Positions 16,774 through 25,791 are shown, numbered from the stretch's first letter. The stretch: 64,000 nt of DNA from Aminivibrio pyruvatiphilus (GCF_004366815.1 NZ_SORI01000004.1:142910-206909); one strand, 5' to 3'. The notes: generated by a model from the sequence alone, not told the origin. A program made the numbers and translations.

Positions 16774-18057
16774 CTACGAGTCCCCTCCTTCACTGAACCG
16801 CCTCCAGAATTTCCTCAGGCGGGAGGCCATTTCTCCCTCCATCCCCAGAGTTCCCGGGAAATAGAACCTGCGCTGCCTGTCCATGTACTGCTGGGGCACC
16901 CAGTGCCGCGGGTCGTCATGAGGATAGATATAGCCGGAGCCGTCGGGCCTGAGATGGAAGGGGACTTCCTGGAGGTCTCCCTTTTCGATGGCTTTGGAGG
17001 CACTGTCGACGGCAAGGTAGGCGCTGTTGCTCTTCGGAGCCGCCGCCAGGTAGATGACCGCCTCGGCGAGGATGATCCTGGCTTCGGGCATGCCTGTCAT
17101 TTCAACGGCCTGGACTGCGGCAGCGGTAACGGGAAGGGCATTCGGGTCGGCGAGGCCTACGTCTTCAGCGGCGGAAATAAGAAGCCGCCTGCAGATAAAC
17201 CGGAGGTTTTCCCCTCCGGCCAGCAGACGGGCCAGCCAGTAAAGGGCCGCATCGGGGTCGGACCCCCGAATGCTTTTTATCAGGGCGGAAACTACGGCGA
17301 AATGGTCCTCCGAAGCCTTATCGAACCTGACCGCCGCCAGGGGAAGGGCGGACAGCACCCCTTCTTCCGTGAGGAGGGCGCCCCCCCGGGCCCCGACGGA
17401 AGCTGCGATGAATTCAAGCCGGGTGAGGGCCTGGCGGGCGTCTCCCCCTGCCATGGCGGCAATCCGCCGCAGAGCCTTTTCCTCGGCCTCGATTTCAAGG
17501 TTTCCCAGGCCCCGTTCCCGGTCGGCAAGAGCCCGTTTCAACAGCGCGGCAAGGTCGTCTTCCGAAAGGGGGCTGAGCTGGAAAACCACCATCCTGGAAA
17601 GAAGGGTCTTGTTAATTTCGAACCATGGGTTTTCCGTGGTGGTGCCCACAAGGATGAGGTCGCCCTTCTCCACCGACGGCAGGAGGGCGTTCTGCTGGCT
17701 CTTGTTGAAGTGGTATATCTCGTCCACAAAGGCAATGGCGGCGTGCCCCGCTCTCATGGCCTTGAGGTTGGACGCTTCGGCCACAAGGTCGCGGAGTTCC
17801 GACACTTTCGCGGAGACAGCGTTGATCTCCAGGATGTCTCTTCCAGTTTCCGAAGCCATGAGCCTGACAAGGGTCGTCTTTCCGACCCCCGGGGGACCGT
17901 AGAGAATGCAGCTCGGTGTCCGGCCGGCATCGAGGAGTTTCCTGAGGGGGGCTCCGGAACCGAGAAGATGCCCCTGGCCCGTGAACTCGTCAAGGGTTTT
18001 CGGACGCATCCGTTCCGCCAGAGGGACTTCCCACCGGCTTGTTCCCGGAGAGCTCAT
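16774..18057 (-). CDS. rarA: Replication-associated recombination protein A (AAA ATPase)
   Basis: RarA (MgsA) is a clamp-loader-like AAA+ ATPase that works at stalled replication forks. The 427-residue product has Walker A GPPGVGKT, Walker B in AIAFVDEIYHFNK, sensor motif VGTTTENP and the family's C-terminal block ending in HWVPQQYMDRQRRFYFP. The ATG at 18057 overlaps the stop of the HAD gene (ATGA) and is preceded by a purine-rich GGGAGGAGGG. An upstream in-frame start would run deep into the HAD gene. The Walker B neighbourhood has DEIYHF where most members have DEIHRF. A 6S RNA gene upstream of this operon mirrors the arrangement in Firmicutes. Confidence 0.93.
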   Translation of the reverse strand: MSSPGTSRWEVPLAERMRPKTLDEFTGQGHLLGSGAPLRKLLDAGRTPSCILYGPPGVGKTTLVRLMASETGRDILEINAVSAKVSELRDLVAEASNLKAMRAGHAAIAFVDEIYHFNKSQQNALLPSVEKGDLILVGTTTENPWFEINKTLLSRMVVFQLSPLSEDDLAALLKRALADRERGLGNLEIEAEEKALRRIAAMAGGDARQALTRLEFIAASVGARGGALLTEEGVLSALPLAAVRFDKASEDHFAVVSALIKSIRGSDPDAALYWLARLLAGGENLRFICRRLLISAAEDVGLADPNALPVTAAAVQAVEMTGMPEARIILAEAVIYLAAAPKSNSAYLAVDSASKAIEKGDLQEVPFHLRPDGSGYIYPHDDPRHWVPQQYMDRQRRFYFPGTLGMEGEMASRLRKFWRRFSEGGDS

Positions 18058-19034
18058 GCCCTCCCTCCTCCCGCAGATGCCGAAAGGATTTCCCACTCTA
18101 CGCCGTCCGGGGATGCTTGTTTTTCAACAAGGGAGGCAAAGGGGAAACGGGTTCCCAGAACGTATTCCGCCACGGTTTTCAAAGGCTGGTCAAGCCAGGC
18201 CGGGGAAAGGCCGGGCAATTTTTTCCACTGATCCGGAGACAGATGAGCTGACTGGTCGTCAAGCTGAAAGAAGAGCATTCCCTCCTCCGCCTTTTCCAGG
18301 AGGCGGGGAAGAACGTCCGGTGTTCCCGACGAAAGCACCGCCCCCTTCCTTCGTCCGGAGAGGAGGGTGTCCAGCCCCTTTTGGGAGGCGAGAAAGGCAT
18401 ACTCCCAGGGAACCAGGGCTTTAGGGTTTTTGAGGGATTCGACGAATTGGAAGAGCCTGTCGAAGGAAACATCCGCCCAGTGCTTCCACTCCGCTTCAGG
18501 ACGCTGGACAAGCACGGCCCGCATTCCAGCGCGCCGGGCTCCGACGAGATCATAGACAAAATCCCCCACCATGACACAATTCTTCGAAGGCACATGTATC
18601 TGTTCCGCCGCAGACCAGAGGGCTTCGGGAGCCGGCTTCACGGGGGGTTCGTCACGGCTCCGGACCACCGGGGGAAGGGGGAGGCCGGCCCTTTCGGCGG
18701 CAAGGGTAATGGAGTCCATGCAGTTTCTGGAAACGACGCACCAGGGGATATCTTCCCCTTCGAGCCATTCGACAAGCTCCCGGGCACCCTCGACGGCCAC
18801 CGCCGATTCTGCGCCCGCCATTTCCACGTCATAGATGTCTTTCCTGAGCTGTTCTCCGAGAGGAGGCGGAAGGGTTTCCACCGCCTCGAAAAGGGGGACG
18901 AATTTTCCGTCGAAATATTTGGCCCGTATGGGTGCAAAGTTCAGCCGTGTTTCGGCAAGGACACCGTCCCAGTCGAGGATGAACCCTTCAGAAAAGGCCG
19001 GGTGCCAGAACGGCGCGGTGATGCCTTCAGACAT
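18054..19034 (-). CDS. HAD-superfamily hydrolase with C-terminal extension (326 aa)
   Basis: The first 195 residues are a haloacid-dehalogenase-type phosphatase: motif I is ILDWDGVLAET (nucleophile Asp and acid/base Asp two residues on), motif II lies in CVVSRN, motif III is the lysine in PVKPAPEAL, and motif IV is MVGDFVYDLVGARRAG. A cap region sits between residues 40 and 95. The C-terminal 130 residues have no family I know. The substrate cannot be told. The ATG at 19034 follows AGGAGG by seven bases. It is the first gene of a two-gene operon with rarA. Confidence 0.82.
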   Translation of the reverse strand: MSEGITAPFWHPAFSEGFILDWDGVLAETRLNFAPIRAKYFDGKFVPLFEAVETLPPPLGEQLRKDIYDVEMAGAESAVAVEGARELVEWLEGEDIPWCVVSRNCMDSITLAAERAGLPLPPVVRSRDEPPVKPAPEALWSAAEQIHVPSKNCVMVGDFVYDLVGARRAGMRAVLVQRPEAEWKHWADVSFDRLFQFVESLKNPKALVPWEYAFLASQKGLDTLLSGRRKGAVLSSGTPDVLPRLLEKAEEGMLFFQLDDQSAHLSPDQWKKLPGLSPAWLDQPLKTVAEYVLGTRFPFASLVEKQASPDGVEWEILSASAGGGRA

Positions 19035-19063
19035 GAGTGCGCCTCCTTTTTTGCACAAGACAG

Positions 19064-19094
19064 GGGCGAGGTTGCTGCTCCCCGCCCCTGTATC
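19064..19094 (-). terminator. Hairpin after the 6S RNA
   Basis: A strong stem (acaggggcg with cgcccctgt) lies between the 6S RNA and the HAD gene. It has no T-run, so it may be a processing or pausing structure rather than a true terminator. Confidence 0.45.
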
Positions 19095-19286
19095 TGCCTC
19101 CCCCGCAATGTCGTGTCATGAACGTCTTGACCCGGTCCTTAACGTTTGGGGCCTGTTGAGCCTCAGTTCCGTCAATGCCGGAGCATCTCCTTCACCGGCT
19201 CAAACTGTCAGCCCCGCAAGGCTCGAGTGTTGGCTCAAGACAAATATCACGATCACGGGCATCGCAGGGTATTGTCTTCTTTCTTC
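19095..19286 (-). ncRNA. ssrS: 6S RNA (probable)
   Basis: 6S RNA mimics an open promoter and binds RNA polymerase holoenzyme. The minus strand folds into one long rod of about 190 bases. A closing stem joins the ends (ccctgcgatg at 19260-19269 with cattgcgggg at 19101-19110). A middle stem is perfect (gtcttga at 19235-19241 with tcaagac at 19124-19130). An upper arm pairs ttgagcc with ggctcaa and ggggc with gcccc, topped by a terminal hairpin. Large internal loops separate these stems, as in the 6S bubble. A TATAAT ends seven bases before the expected 5' end. Position upstream of rarA also matches 6S genes in Firmicutes. No covariance-model score was available. Confidence 0.7.
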
Positions 19287-19292
19287 ACGCAT

Positions 19293-19298
19293 ATTATA
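19293..19298 (-). promoter_or_regulatory. -10 element of the 6S RNA gene
   Basis: A perfect TATAAT on the minus strand sits directly after the terminator of the formate/nitrite channel gene. The -35 region would fall in that terminator and has no clear consensus. Confidence 0.6.
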
Positions 19299-19304
19299 CC
19301 ATAT

Positions 19305-19338
19305 AAAAAAGGAGGGACGCCTTTAGGGACGCCCCTCC
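19305..19338 (-). terminator. Terminator of the formate operon
   Basis: On the minus strand an 11-bp stem (19328-19338 with 19311-19321, containing two G-U pairs) with a 6-base loop is followed by six Ts. It lies 24 bases after the channel gene's stop. Confidence 0.85.
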
Positions 19339-19361
19339 GGAAGTATACCCCCAACCGGCGT

Positions 19362-20183
19362 TTATTCGAGATCGGTCAGGCCGTCCTGGAAAATAAAGTA
19401 GTAGAATACCGCTACGAACAGGATGCCGCCGACCATGTTCCCGAGAGTCACCGGGATGAGGTTGGTGAAGAACCCGCCGAGAGAAACGCTCGCCATTGCC
19501 TGTTCCGAAAGCCCGGAGGCGCTGACCGCTGCGGGAGTTCCCTTGAGAAGAAGGCCGAGGGACATGAAGTACATGTTGGCGACAGAGTGCTCAAAACCGG
19601 CTGCAACGAAGGTCATGATGGGGAAGAAGATCGCCCAGACCTTGCCGATGATGTCAGTGGCTGCCATGGCCATCCAGACCGCGAGGACCACGATCCAGTT
19701 GCAGAGGATCCCGCGGAAGAATCCCTGGACCACCGGGAGGGACATCTTGCCGGCCGCTACCTGGAGCGCCCTTCCGCCGACCGCGTTGTCGGCGAGTCCG
19801 GAGAAATAAATCAGGACTGCGATGAGGATGCTGCCGATAAGGTTGGCCGTATAAACCCATCCCCAGTTTCTGAGGATTTTTTTCAGAGGAGTGCAGCCGG
19901 CAAGATAGCCCAGGGGCATCATGCAGTTCCCCGTGAAGAGTTCCGAACCGCTGATGACCACCATCATGAGCCCGACGCTGAACACGGCGCCGGACATAAA
20001 GCGGGTGAACCCGCTTCCGAAGTGCTGGGTCATGTCGTGGGACACCACCGTCATCAGCCATCCTGCGAAAGCGATATACGCCCCCGCGAGGATTCCCATG
20101 AGCATCATCTGGCGGACCGAAAGATTCACCTTGACCTTTGATACCGCGCATGCCGCTTTTGCCAGTTCTGCAGGCGTTTTCAT
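19362..20183 (-). CDS. Formate/nitrite transporter family channel
   Basis: A 273-residue inner-membrane channel of the FNT family (FocA/NirC). Six transmembrane segments are visible. Family marks include MLMGILAGAYIAFAG in helix 1, the broken helix with SGSELFTGNC, the NWGWVYTANLIGS segment, CNWIVVLAVW, and FEHSVANMY with the central pore histidine. FNT channels are pentamers that pass formate, nitrite or hydrosulfide. Its place directly behind formate dehydrogenase argues for formate. A hairpin without a T-run (20234-20269) separates it from fdhA and may lower its expression relative to the enzyme. Confidence 0.93.
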   Translation of the reverse strand: MKTPAELAKAACAVSKVKVNLSVRQMMLMGILAGAYIAFAGWLMTVVSHDMTQHFGSGFTRFMSGAVFSVGLMMVVISGSELFTGNCMMPLGYLAGCTPLKKILRNWGWVYTANLIGSILIAVLIYFSGLADNAVGGRALQVAAGKMSLPVVQGFFRGILCNWIVVLAVWMAMAATDIIGKVWAIFFPIMTFVAAGFEHSVANMYFMSLGLLLKGTPAAVSASGLSEQAMASVSLGGFFTNLIPVTLGNMVGGILFVAVFYYFIFQDGLTDLE

Positions 20184-20233
20184 TCTCTTCCCTTCCTCCC
20201 GTCGCTGGTTGTGTTTTTGTTGAACGTGTTACG

Positions 20234-20269
20234 ACCGGGAATCCGGAATGTTCGTCCCGGATTCCCGGT
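20234..20269 (-). terminator. Intra-operon hairpin between fdhA and channel gene
   Basis: A perfect 13-bp stem (accgggaatccgg with its complement) with a 10-base loop and no T-run. It may act as an attenuator or an RNA stability element between the two genes. Confidence 0.5.
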
Positions 20270-20285
20270 AAAACTCATTCCAGTG

Positions 20286-22994
20286 CTATGATTTTTCCAC
20301 CCTGACGGCGCTGACTTTGAACCCCGGGGTCTTGGAGACCGGATCTATACGGGACGAGGTCAGGCTGTTGGCCGGCGTCTCGCTGAAATGGAAGGGGAGG
20401 AAGACCATCCCCGCCGGAACCCTGTCAGTTACCTTGACAGCACCGGCAACGGATCCCCTTCGGGAAGACACCCTGATCATGTCTCCGTCGGTGCAGCCGA
20501 GGGCCCGGGCATCTGCTGGATTGACCTCAATGGCCATTTCCCGGACAAAGTCACCGGTGGAGCTCCGCCGGGTCATGCTTCCGGAGTGGTAATGGTACAG
20601 GACACGGCCGGTGGTGGCGAGGAACGGATATTCCTCGTCGGGCCACTCATGGGGAGCCTGCCATTCGCAGGGCGAGAAGTCCGCCTTGCCTCTCGGGAAA
20701 CCGGTAGTATAGAGAACCGCCGTACCGGGATGGTCGCATGCGGGGCAAGGCCAGCTGAGCGGGCCGCCTTCAAGGCGTCCGTAGGAAATGCCGGCGTAGC
20801 TGGGCGTGATCTTTGTGATGGCTTCGAAGATGGTCTCGGGGGACGTCATATCGCTCCACGGAGCTCCCATCCGCTTGCCCACGGCCAGAAGAATTTCCCA
20901 GTCGGGCCGGGCCTCTCCCGGAGAATCCACAGCTTTCCGCACCCTCTGGACTGCCCTGCAGGTGTTGGTGAAGGTTCCGTCCTTCTCCCCCCAGCTGGAG
21001 GCAGGAAGCACCACGTGGGCCAGTTCTGCGGTTTCGGTGAGGAAAATATCCTGGACAACAAGGAAATCAAGATTCTTCAGGGCATGCCGGACATGCTCCG
21101 AGTCCGGTTCCGTTACCATGGAGTTTTCTCCCATGATGTACAGGCCTTTGATCTTGCCTTTTCCGGCTGCCTCCATCATCTCGACCACGGAAAGACCGGG
21201 AGTTTCGGGGATATCGACGCCCCAGACATCCTTCGCCTTTTGTCTTGTCGCAGGAAGGGCGACCTTCTGGTATCCGGGGATAACTTCGGGAAGACAGCCC
21301 ATGTCGCAGGCTCCCTGGACGTTGTTCTGACCCCTGAGAGGGTTCACTCCCGTGCCGGGACGGCCGAGCATTCCGCAGAGAAGGGCGAGGTTTGCCACGG
21401 ACCGGACATTGTTCGTTCCCGTCACGTGCTGGGTGATTCCCATGGTGTAGAAAATGGCGGAATTGGGCCCCCTGGCGTATGCCCGTGCAGCATCCTCGAT
21501 GAGTTCAGGAGCGACGCCGGTGATTTCGGAGACGTAATCCGGCGTATACCGGGCCACGGTCTCCCGGAGCTTCTCGAAATTGTTCACGTTCTTTTCGACG
21601 AATTCCGCGGCATGGAGGTTCTCCCGGATGATCACATGCATCAGTCCGTTGAGGAGGGCCACATCCGAACCGCTCTTCTGCCGGATATACACGTCGGCGT
21701 ATTTCGCCATTTCGATCTTCCGGGGATCGCACACGATAAGGGTGCATTTCCCCTTCCGTTTCTGCTCCTTGATGAAGGAACCGATGACAGGATGGTTTTC
21801 TGTGGTGTTCGAGCCGATGATGAGAATGGTGTCGGCCGACTTGATGGATTCGAAGTCATTGGTCATTGCGCCGCTTCCGAGGGTCTCGCCGAGACCCGCA
21901 ACTGTGGCGCTGTGTCACAGATGGGCACAATGGTCGACGTTATTGGTGCCCATCACCTCCCTTGCAAGGCGCTGCATGAGATAGTTCTCTTCGTTGGTGC
22001 AGCGGGCCGACGAGAAGAAGCCGAGAGCGTCTCCTCCGTGCTCCTGCCTGATGCTGCCGAGCTTCTCCGCCACCAGGGAGAGAGCCTCGTCCCAGGACGC
22101 CTTCCTGAAAGTGTCCCCTTCGCGGATAAGCGGTGTCGTAAGCCTGTCCTCACTGTTGACGAACTGCCAGGCAAATCGTCCCTTGACGCAGGACCTGCCC
22201 TTGTTCAGGGCCGTGGGGCTCGAGTAGTTGGTTGTAACGTTGGCGATTTTTCCGGTCTTCCTGTTGACGTTGATTTCCACTTCACAGCCGACGCCGCAGT
22301 AGGAGCAGACGGTCTTCACCTTTTCGATGTCCCAGGGCCGTCCCATGCCGAGAGATGTCTTCTCGGAGAGGGCGCCGACCGGGCAGACCTGTACGCACTG
22401 GCCGCAGAAGACGCAGTCGGAATCTTCGATGGGAGATCCCACCGGAGGCTGGATGGATGTCTTGATTCCCCGTCCCTGGAAGTCGATGGCGTGATACTGG
22501 GCATGCTCTTCGCAGGCCCGCACGCACCGCCCGCAGAGTATGCACTTGTTGAGGTCCCTCACGTAGAAGGGGTTGGCATCCTCATAGACATGGGCGGTGT
22601 TCGTGTCGCCGGGGTCGGCGTAACGGGATTCCTTGATGCCAAGTTCATAGGCCACGTCCTGCAGTTCGCACTTTCCGTTGCTCGGGCAGGAGAAGCAGTC
22701 CAGGGGATGGCGTACAAGAATGAGCTCGAGCACCGCTTTCCGGGCCTCGATAACCTTCGGGGTATTTGTGAAAACCACCATGCCCGGCGTAAGGGGTGTA
22801 GTACAGGCAGGAAGAAGCTTCGGGTTCTTCTCCGCTTCGACGAGACAGATCCTGCATGCACCGAAGGGGGAAACCGCAGGATGGTCGCAAAGGGTGGGTA
22901 TATGGATACCGTTCGCCTTCGCCGCCTGCAGGATGGTCATCCCGGGTTCGGCACTTATCTCTTTGCCGTTGATGATCGCTTGTATGGCGTCCAT
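20286..22994 (-). CDS. fdhA: Selenocysteine-containing NAD-linked formate dehydrogenase, alpha subunit
   Basis: This molybdenum- or tungsten-bis-PGD enzyme oxidises formate to CO2 or runs in reverse. One gene of 903 codons contains an in-frame UGA at 21915-21917 (residue 360), in HCAHL-Sec-HSATVAGL, exactly the Sec position of formate dehydrogenase H. Reading runs on in the same frame to ...LGSGAMTND. The N-terminus has a plant-type [2Fe-2S] domain (CDHPAVSPFGACRIC), a NuoG-like His-Cys3 cluster (HPLDCFSCPSNGKCELQ), two [4Fe-4S] sites (CILCGRCVRAC, CVFCGQCVQVC) and the catalytic-domain cluster beginning CSYCGVGC. The MopB domain and C-terminal dinucleotide-binding fold end at 20286. ATG 22994 has AAGGAG upstream; it lies 22 bases after the NuoF-like gene. 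Confidence 0.93.
21881..21917 (-). promoter_or_regulatory. Bacterial SECIS element and selenocysteine UGA in fdhA
   Basis: The UGA is followed, 17 bases later, by a perfect 7-bp hairpin (21881-21897, GGGTCTC-ggc-GAGACCC). The string GTTGCgGGTCT near its 5' side matches, but for one base, the SelB-binding part of Escherichia coli fdhF, as I recall that sequence. This is the right distance for the SelB elongation factor to direct Sec insertion. Confidence 0.8.
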
Positions 22995-23016
22995 TTTCAG
23001 ATCATCTCCTTCTTGC

Positions 23017-24810
23017 TTAACCTTTGGAAATAGCGCCGACGGGGCAGTTGGCCATGCAGGCGCCGCACTTGATGCATTTTTCCTGGTCAATGAGGTGGGG
23101 CTCCTTCACTTTGCCGGAAATGCAGTTCACCGGGCAGTTCCGGGCGCACTTGGTGCAGCCGATGCACTTCTCCGGGGCGATGGTGTAGCGAAGAAGGTTC
23201 TGGCAGGCTCCGGCGGGGCACCTTTTTTCGTTGATGTGGGCCTCGTACTCGTCCCGGAAGTACTTCAGCGTAGTCAGCACCGGGTTGGGAGCAGTGCCGC
23301 CAAGGGCGCACAGGGACGTGGCCTTGATCTGCTCGCCGAGGTACTGCAGGGTGTCGAGGTCTTCCGGTTTCCCGTTGCCTTCGGTGATCCTGGTAAGAAT
23401 ATCGAGCATCTTCTTGGTTCCTTCCCGGCAGGGAACGCACTTTCCGCAGGATTCCCTCTGGGTGAACTCAAGGAAGAATTTCGCCGTATCCACCATGCAG
23501 TTCGCTTCGTCGAGGACGACAAGACCGCCGGAGCCCATGATGGCTCCCGCCGCGGTGAGGGACTCGTAGTCCACCGGAAGGTCCAGGTGCTCTTCCACGA
23601 GGCATCCCCCGGAAGGGCCGCCGATCTGAACCGCCTTGAACTTTTTGTCCCCTATGATGCCGCCGCCGATCTCGTAGACGATTTCCCTGATGGTGATGCC
23701 CATGGGGACTTCCACCAGGCCGGTGTTCTTCACTTTTCCCGTGAGGGCGAACACCTTCGTGCCCTTGGACTTTTCAGTTCCCATGGCGGCGAAACATTCC
23801 GCCCCCTGGAGCATGATCCTCGGAACGTTGGCCCAGGTTTCCACGTTGTTGATGTTCGTGGGCTTTCCCCAGAGCCCTTTAACGGCGGGGAAAGGAGGCC
23901 GGGGACGGGGCATTCCCCTCTGTCCCTCTATGGAGGCCATAAGGGCCGTTTCTTCTCCGCACACGAAGGCGCCCGCGCCTTCCTTGATATGCAGGTCGAA
24001 GCTGAAGTCGGTCCCCAGAACGTTCGCTCCCAGGAGGCCGTACTCCGTGGCCTGCTTTATGGCCGTCTGGAGCCTCTTGATGGCCAGGGGATATTCGGCC
24101 CGGCAGTAAATGTACCCCTCGTCCGCACCCATGGCGAAGGCGCCGATCATCATACCCTCGATGACGGCATGGGGATCGCCCTCGAGAATGGAACGGTCCA
24201 TGAATGCGCCGGGGTCTCCCTCGTCGGCATTGCAGATGACATATTTCTTTGTGCCCGGAGAAGCGGCACAGAAGCTCCATTTCAGGCCGGTGGGAAATCC
24301 GCCGCCCCCCCGTCCACGAAGGCCGGATTTTTTCATTTCATCGACCACATCGGCGGGAGACATTTCGGTGAGGCACTTGCCCAGGGCCTGGTATCCGTCC
24401 CTGGAGATGTATTCGTCAATGTTGTCGGGGTTGATGTACCCGCAGTTGCTGAGAACGATCCGGTGCTGCTTTCCGTAAAAGGGGATTTCCTTGTAGTGGC
24501 AGACTTTCTGGGCGGAGATGGGTTCCCGGTAAAGAAGGCGGTTGACGATACGCCCTTTGTAGAGGTGCTCCTCCACGATTTCGGAGACATCTTCGGGCTT
24601 CACCTGGGAGTAGAAGGTCCCCTCGGGATACACGACGACGATGGGGCCGAACTCGCACATTCCGTGGCAGCCTGTAGCGATGACAAGGACTTCCTTGTCG
24701 AGATTCTTTTTTTCCAGTTCTTCCCTGAAGGCGTCAAGAACTTTGGGCGCACCTCCCGAAGCGCATCCGGTTCCGTGGCAGATGAGAACGTGTGCGCGGT
24801 ACAAAGCCAT
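23017..24810 (-). CDS. NuoF/HndC-like NADH-binding flavoprotein subunit
   Basis: A 597-residue diaphorase subunit that passes electrons between NAD(P)H and iron-sulfur clusters through FMN. From the N-terminus: a thioredoxin-like [2Fe-2S] domain (CHGTGCASGG ... ATGCHGMC, residues 10-100), the NuoF core with the NADH/FMN site (GLRGRGGGGFPTGLKW, CNADEGDPGAFMDR, GAFVCGEETALMASIEG), the SLBB segment, the N3-type [4Fe-4S] cluster (ESCGKCVPCREG) and two C-terminal ferredoxin clusters (CIGCTKCARNCPVNC and CIKCGACMANCPVGA). This layout equals HndC and HydB. ATG 24810 follows GGGAGG by nine bases. It sits between the HndB-like gene and fdhA. Confidence 0.92.
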   Translation of the reverse strand: MALYRAHVLICHGTGCASGGAPKVLDAFREELEKKNLDKEVLVIATGCHGMCEFGPIVVVYPEGTFYSQVKPEDVSEIVEEHLYKGRIVNRLLYREPISAQKVCHYKEIPFYGKQHRIVLSNCGYINPDNIDEYISRDGYQALGKCLTEMSPADVVDEMKKSGLRGRGGGGFPTGLKWSFCAASPGTKKYVICNADEGDPGAFMDRSILEGDPHAVIEGMMIGAFAMGADEGYIYCRAEYPLAIKRLQTAIKQATEYGLLGANVLGTDFSFDLHIKEGAGAFVCGEETALMASIEGQRGMPRPRPPFPAVKGLWGKPTNINNVETWANVPRIMLQGAECFAAMGTEKSKGTKVFALTGKVKNTGLVEVPMGITIREIVYEIGGGIIGDKKFKAVQIGGPSGGCLVEEHLDLPVDYESLTAAGAIMGSGGLVVLDEANCMVDTAKFFLEFTQRESCGKCVPCREGTKKMLDILTRITEGNGKPEDLDTLQYLGEQIKATSLCALGGTAPNPVLTTLKYFRDEYEAHINEKRCPAGACQNLLRYTIAPEKCIGCTKCARNCPVNCISGKVKEPHLIDQEKCIKCGACMANCPVGAISKG

Positions 24811-24829
24811 GGTTTTCTCCCTCCCCGCT

Positions 24830-25210
24830 TCAGTCGGCTCTGCCGAAGAGCTTGTCCTGAACAATGCGGCCGTTCACCACGTGTTCAGATATGATCCTGG
24901 CCACATCCGCAGGTGCCACAAGGCAGTAGGTTATCCTCGGCTCGCCGGGACGAATCACGTCAAGAAGCGGTTCATTCTGGCACATGCCGATGCAGCCCGT
25001 TGTTTCAACTGCCACGTTGTGCAGGTTTCTCGTCTCGAGTTCCTTCAGGACGGCGTTCATTATTTCCCGCGCCCCTGCCGCGATGCCGCATGTGCCCATT
25101 CCGATGATGATCTTGACCTTGTCATCCTCGGACCGGGCGGACGTAAGGTCTCCGGTTTTTTCCTTGAGCTTCCGGAGGTCGTCCAGGCTGCGAATCTTTT
25201 TGTCGGTCAT
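24830..25210 (-). CDS. HndB-like [2Fe-2S] ferredoxin subunit
   Basis: A 126-residue thioredoxin-fold [2Fe-2S] protein like HndB of the NADP-reducing hydrogenase. Four cysteines form the cluster pattern: GMGTCGIAAGA near residue 40 and ETTGCIGMCQNEP near residue 72. The first pair is reduced to a single Cys here (TCGIAAG), with three cysteines plainly visible, so cluster ligation may be incomplete or differ. The N-terminal 30 residues are charged and helical. It lies 20 bases before the NuoF-like gene. Confidence 0.85.
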   Translation of the reverse strand: MTDKKIRSLDDLRKLKEKTGDLTSARSEDDKVKIIIGMGTCGIAAGAREIMNAVLKELETRNLHNVAVETTGCIGMCQNEPLLDVIRPGEPRITYCLVAPADVARIISEHVVNGRIVQDKLFGRAD

Positions 25211-25246
25211 TCATTTCACCCCTGTGATCAGAATGTATTTTCCAGG

Positions 25247-25789
25247 TTATGCGTACAGTTCATCAATGTTCGTTTCGATAAATTCCCTGACACCCAGGGC
25301 GAGCGCAGGTTCAAGAAAGGGGTTTCCTCCCCCGAGGGCTTCCCTGAGCTCCATGCTGTCCACCGTGAATTCTTTCCCGTTCCGCCGGTGGGTATATTTC
25401 CATGCAATATCCGGATTTCCAATAAAAAGGGTCACGAGGGTCGAAGGAACGTCGCCAAGAGGGGGCAAATCAATGGACGACTTCAGGAAGGTGGCTGTCA
25501 CTTCCGTCCCCCTGCCGGGTTCCGATACGATGGAAAAGGTTCCTCCGCACAGTTCAGCAAGCTGCTTGAGAAATGGAAGACCAAGTCCCACTCTTCGTTC
25601 CGTTCTCGTTGTATAGAAGGGGTTCACCACGGTTTTCACGGTTTCTTCCGTCATGCCCCGCCCGTTGTCCTTCACGGATAAAAGGAGCCTTCCGCCGGAA
25701 TCGTCTATTTCAACCGATATTTCACCGGCTCCGGCGTTCACCCCGTTTTCCGCAATGTCGAGGATATGGTGGGACAGGTCTTCGAGCAT
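25247..25789 (-). CDS. HATPase_c domain protein in formate dehydrogenase operon
   Basis: A 180-residue protein with a GHKL-type ATP-binding domain: N box HHILDIAENGVNAGAG, G1 box DNGRGM, and G2 box GLGLPFLKQL, spanning residues 5-110. There is no phospho-accepting histidine domain and no membrane segment, so it is not a complete sensor kinase. Genes of this kind recur inside Hnd/Hyd hydrogenase operons of anaerobes, where the role is unknown; a regulatory or maturation part is likely. The C-terminal 70 residues have no known domain. It starts two bases after the NuoE-like stop. Confidence 0.82.
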   Translation of the reverse strand: MLEDLSHHILDIAENGVNAGAGEISVEIDDSGGRLLLSVKDNGRGMTEETVKTVVNPFYTTRTERRVGLGLPFLKQLAELCGGTFSIVSEPGRGTEVTATFLKSSIDLPPLGDVPSTLVTLFIGNPDIAWKYTHRRNGKEFTVDSMELREALGGGNPFLEPALALGVREFIETNIDELYA

Positions 25790-25791
25790 AA

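Noticed and set aside
19040..19361. T-box riboswitch, SRP RNA or tmRNA
   Set aside because: No T-box sequence, no SRP core GGAAG/AGCA loops and no tRNA-like tmRNA ends. The closed rod fold and rarA neighbour favour 6S RNA.
20388..23033. Long open frame of 881 codons on the plus strand
   Set aside because: It lies opposite fdhA, has no ribosome site or family features, and reflects codon bias of the real minus-strand gene. The same holds for the 738-codon frame at 22678-24894 and the 442-codon frame at 16903-18231.
20286..23090. FdhA split into two genes or a pseudogene
   Set aside because: The stop is a UGA at the catalytic Sec position with a SECIS-like hairpin and the frame continues, so it is one intact selenoprotein gene.
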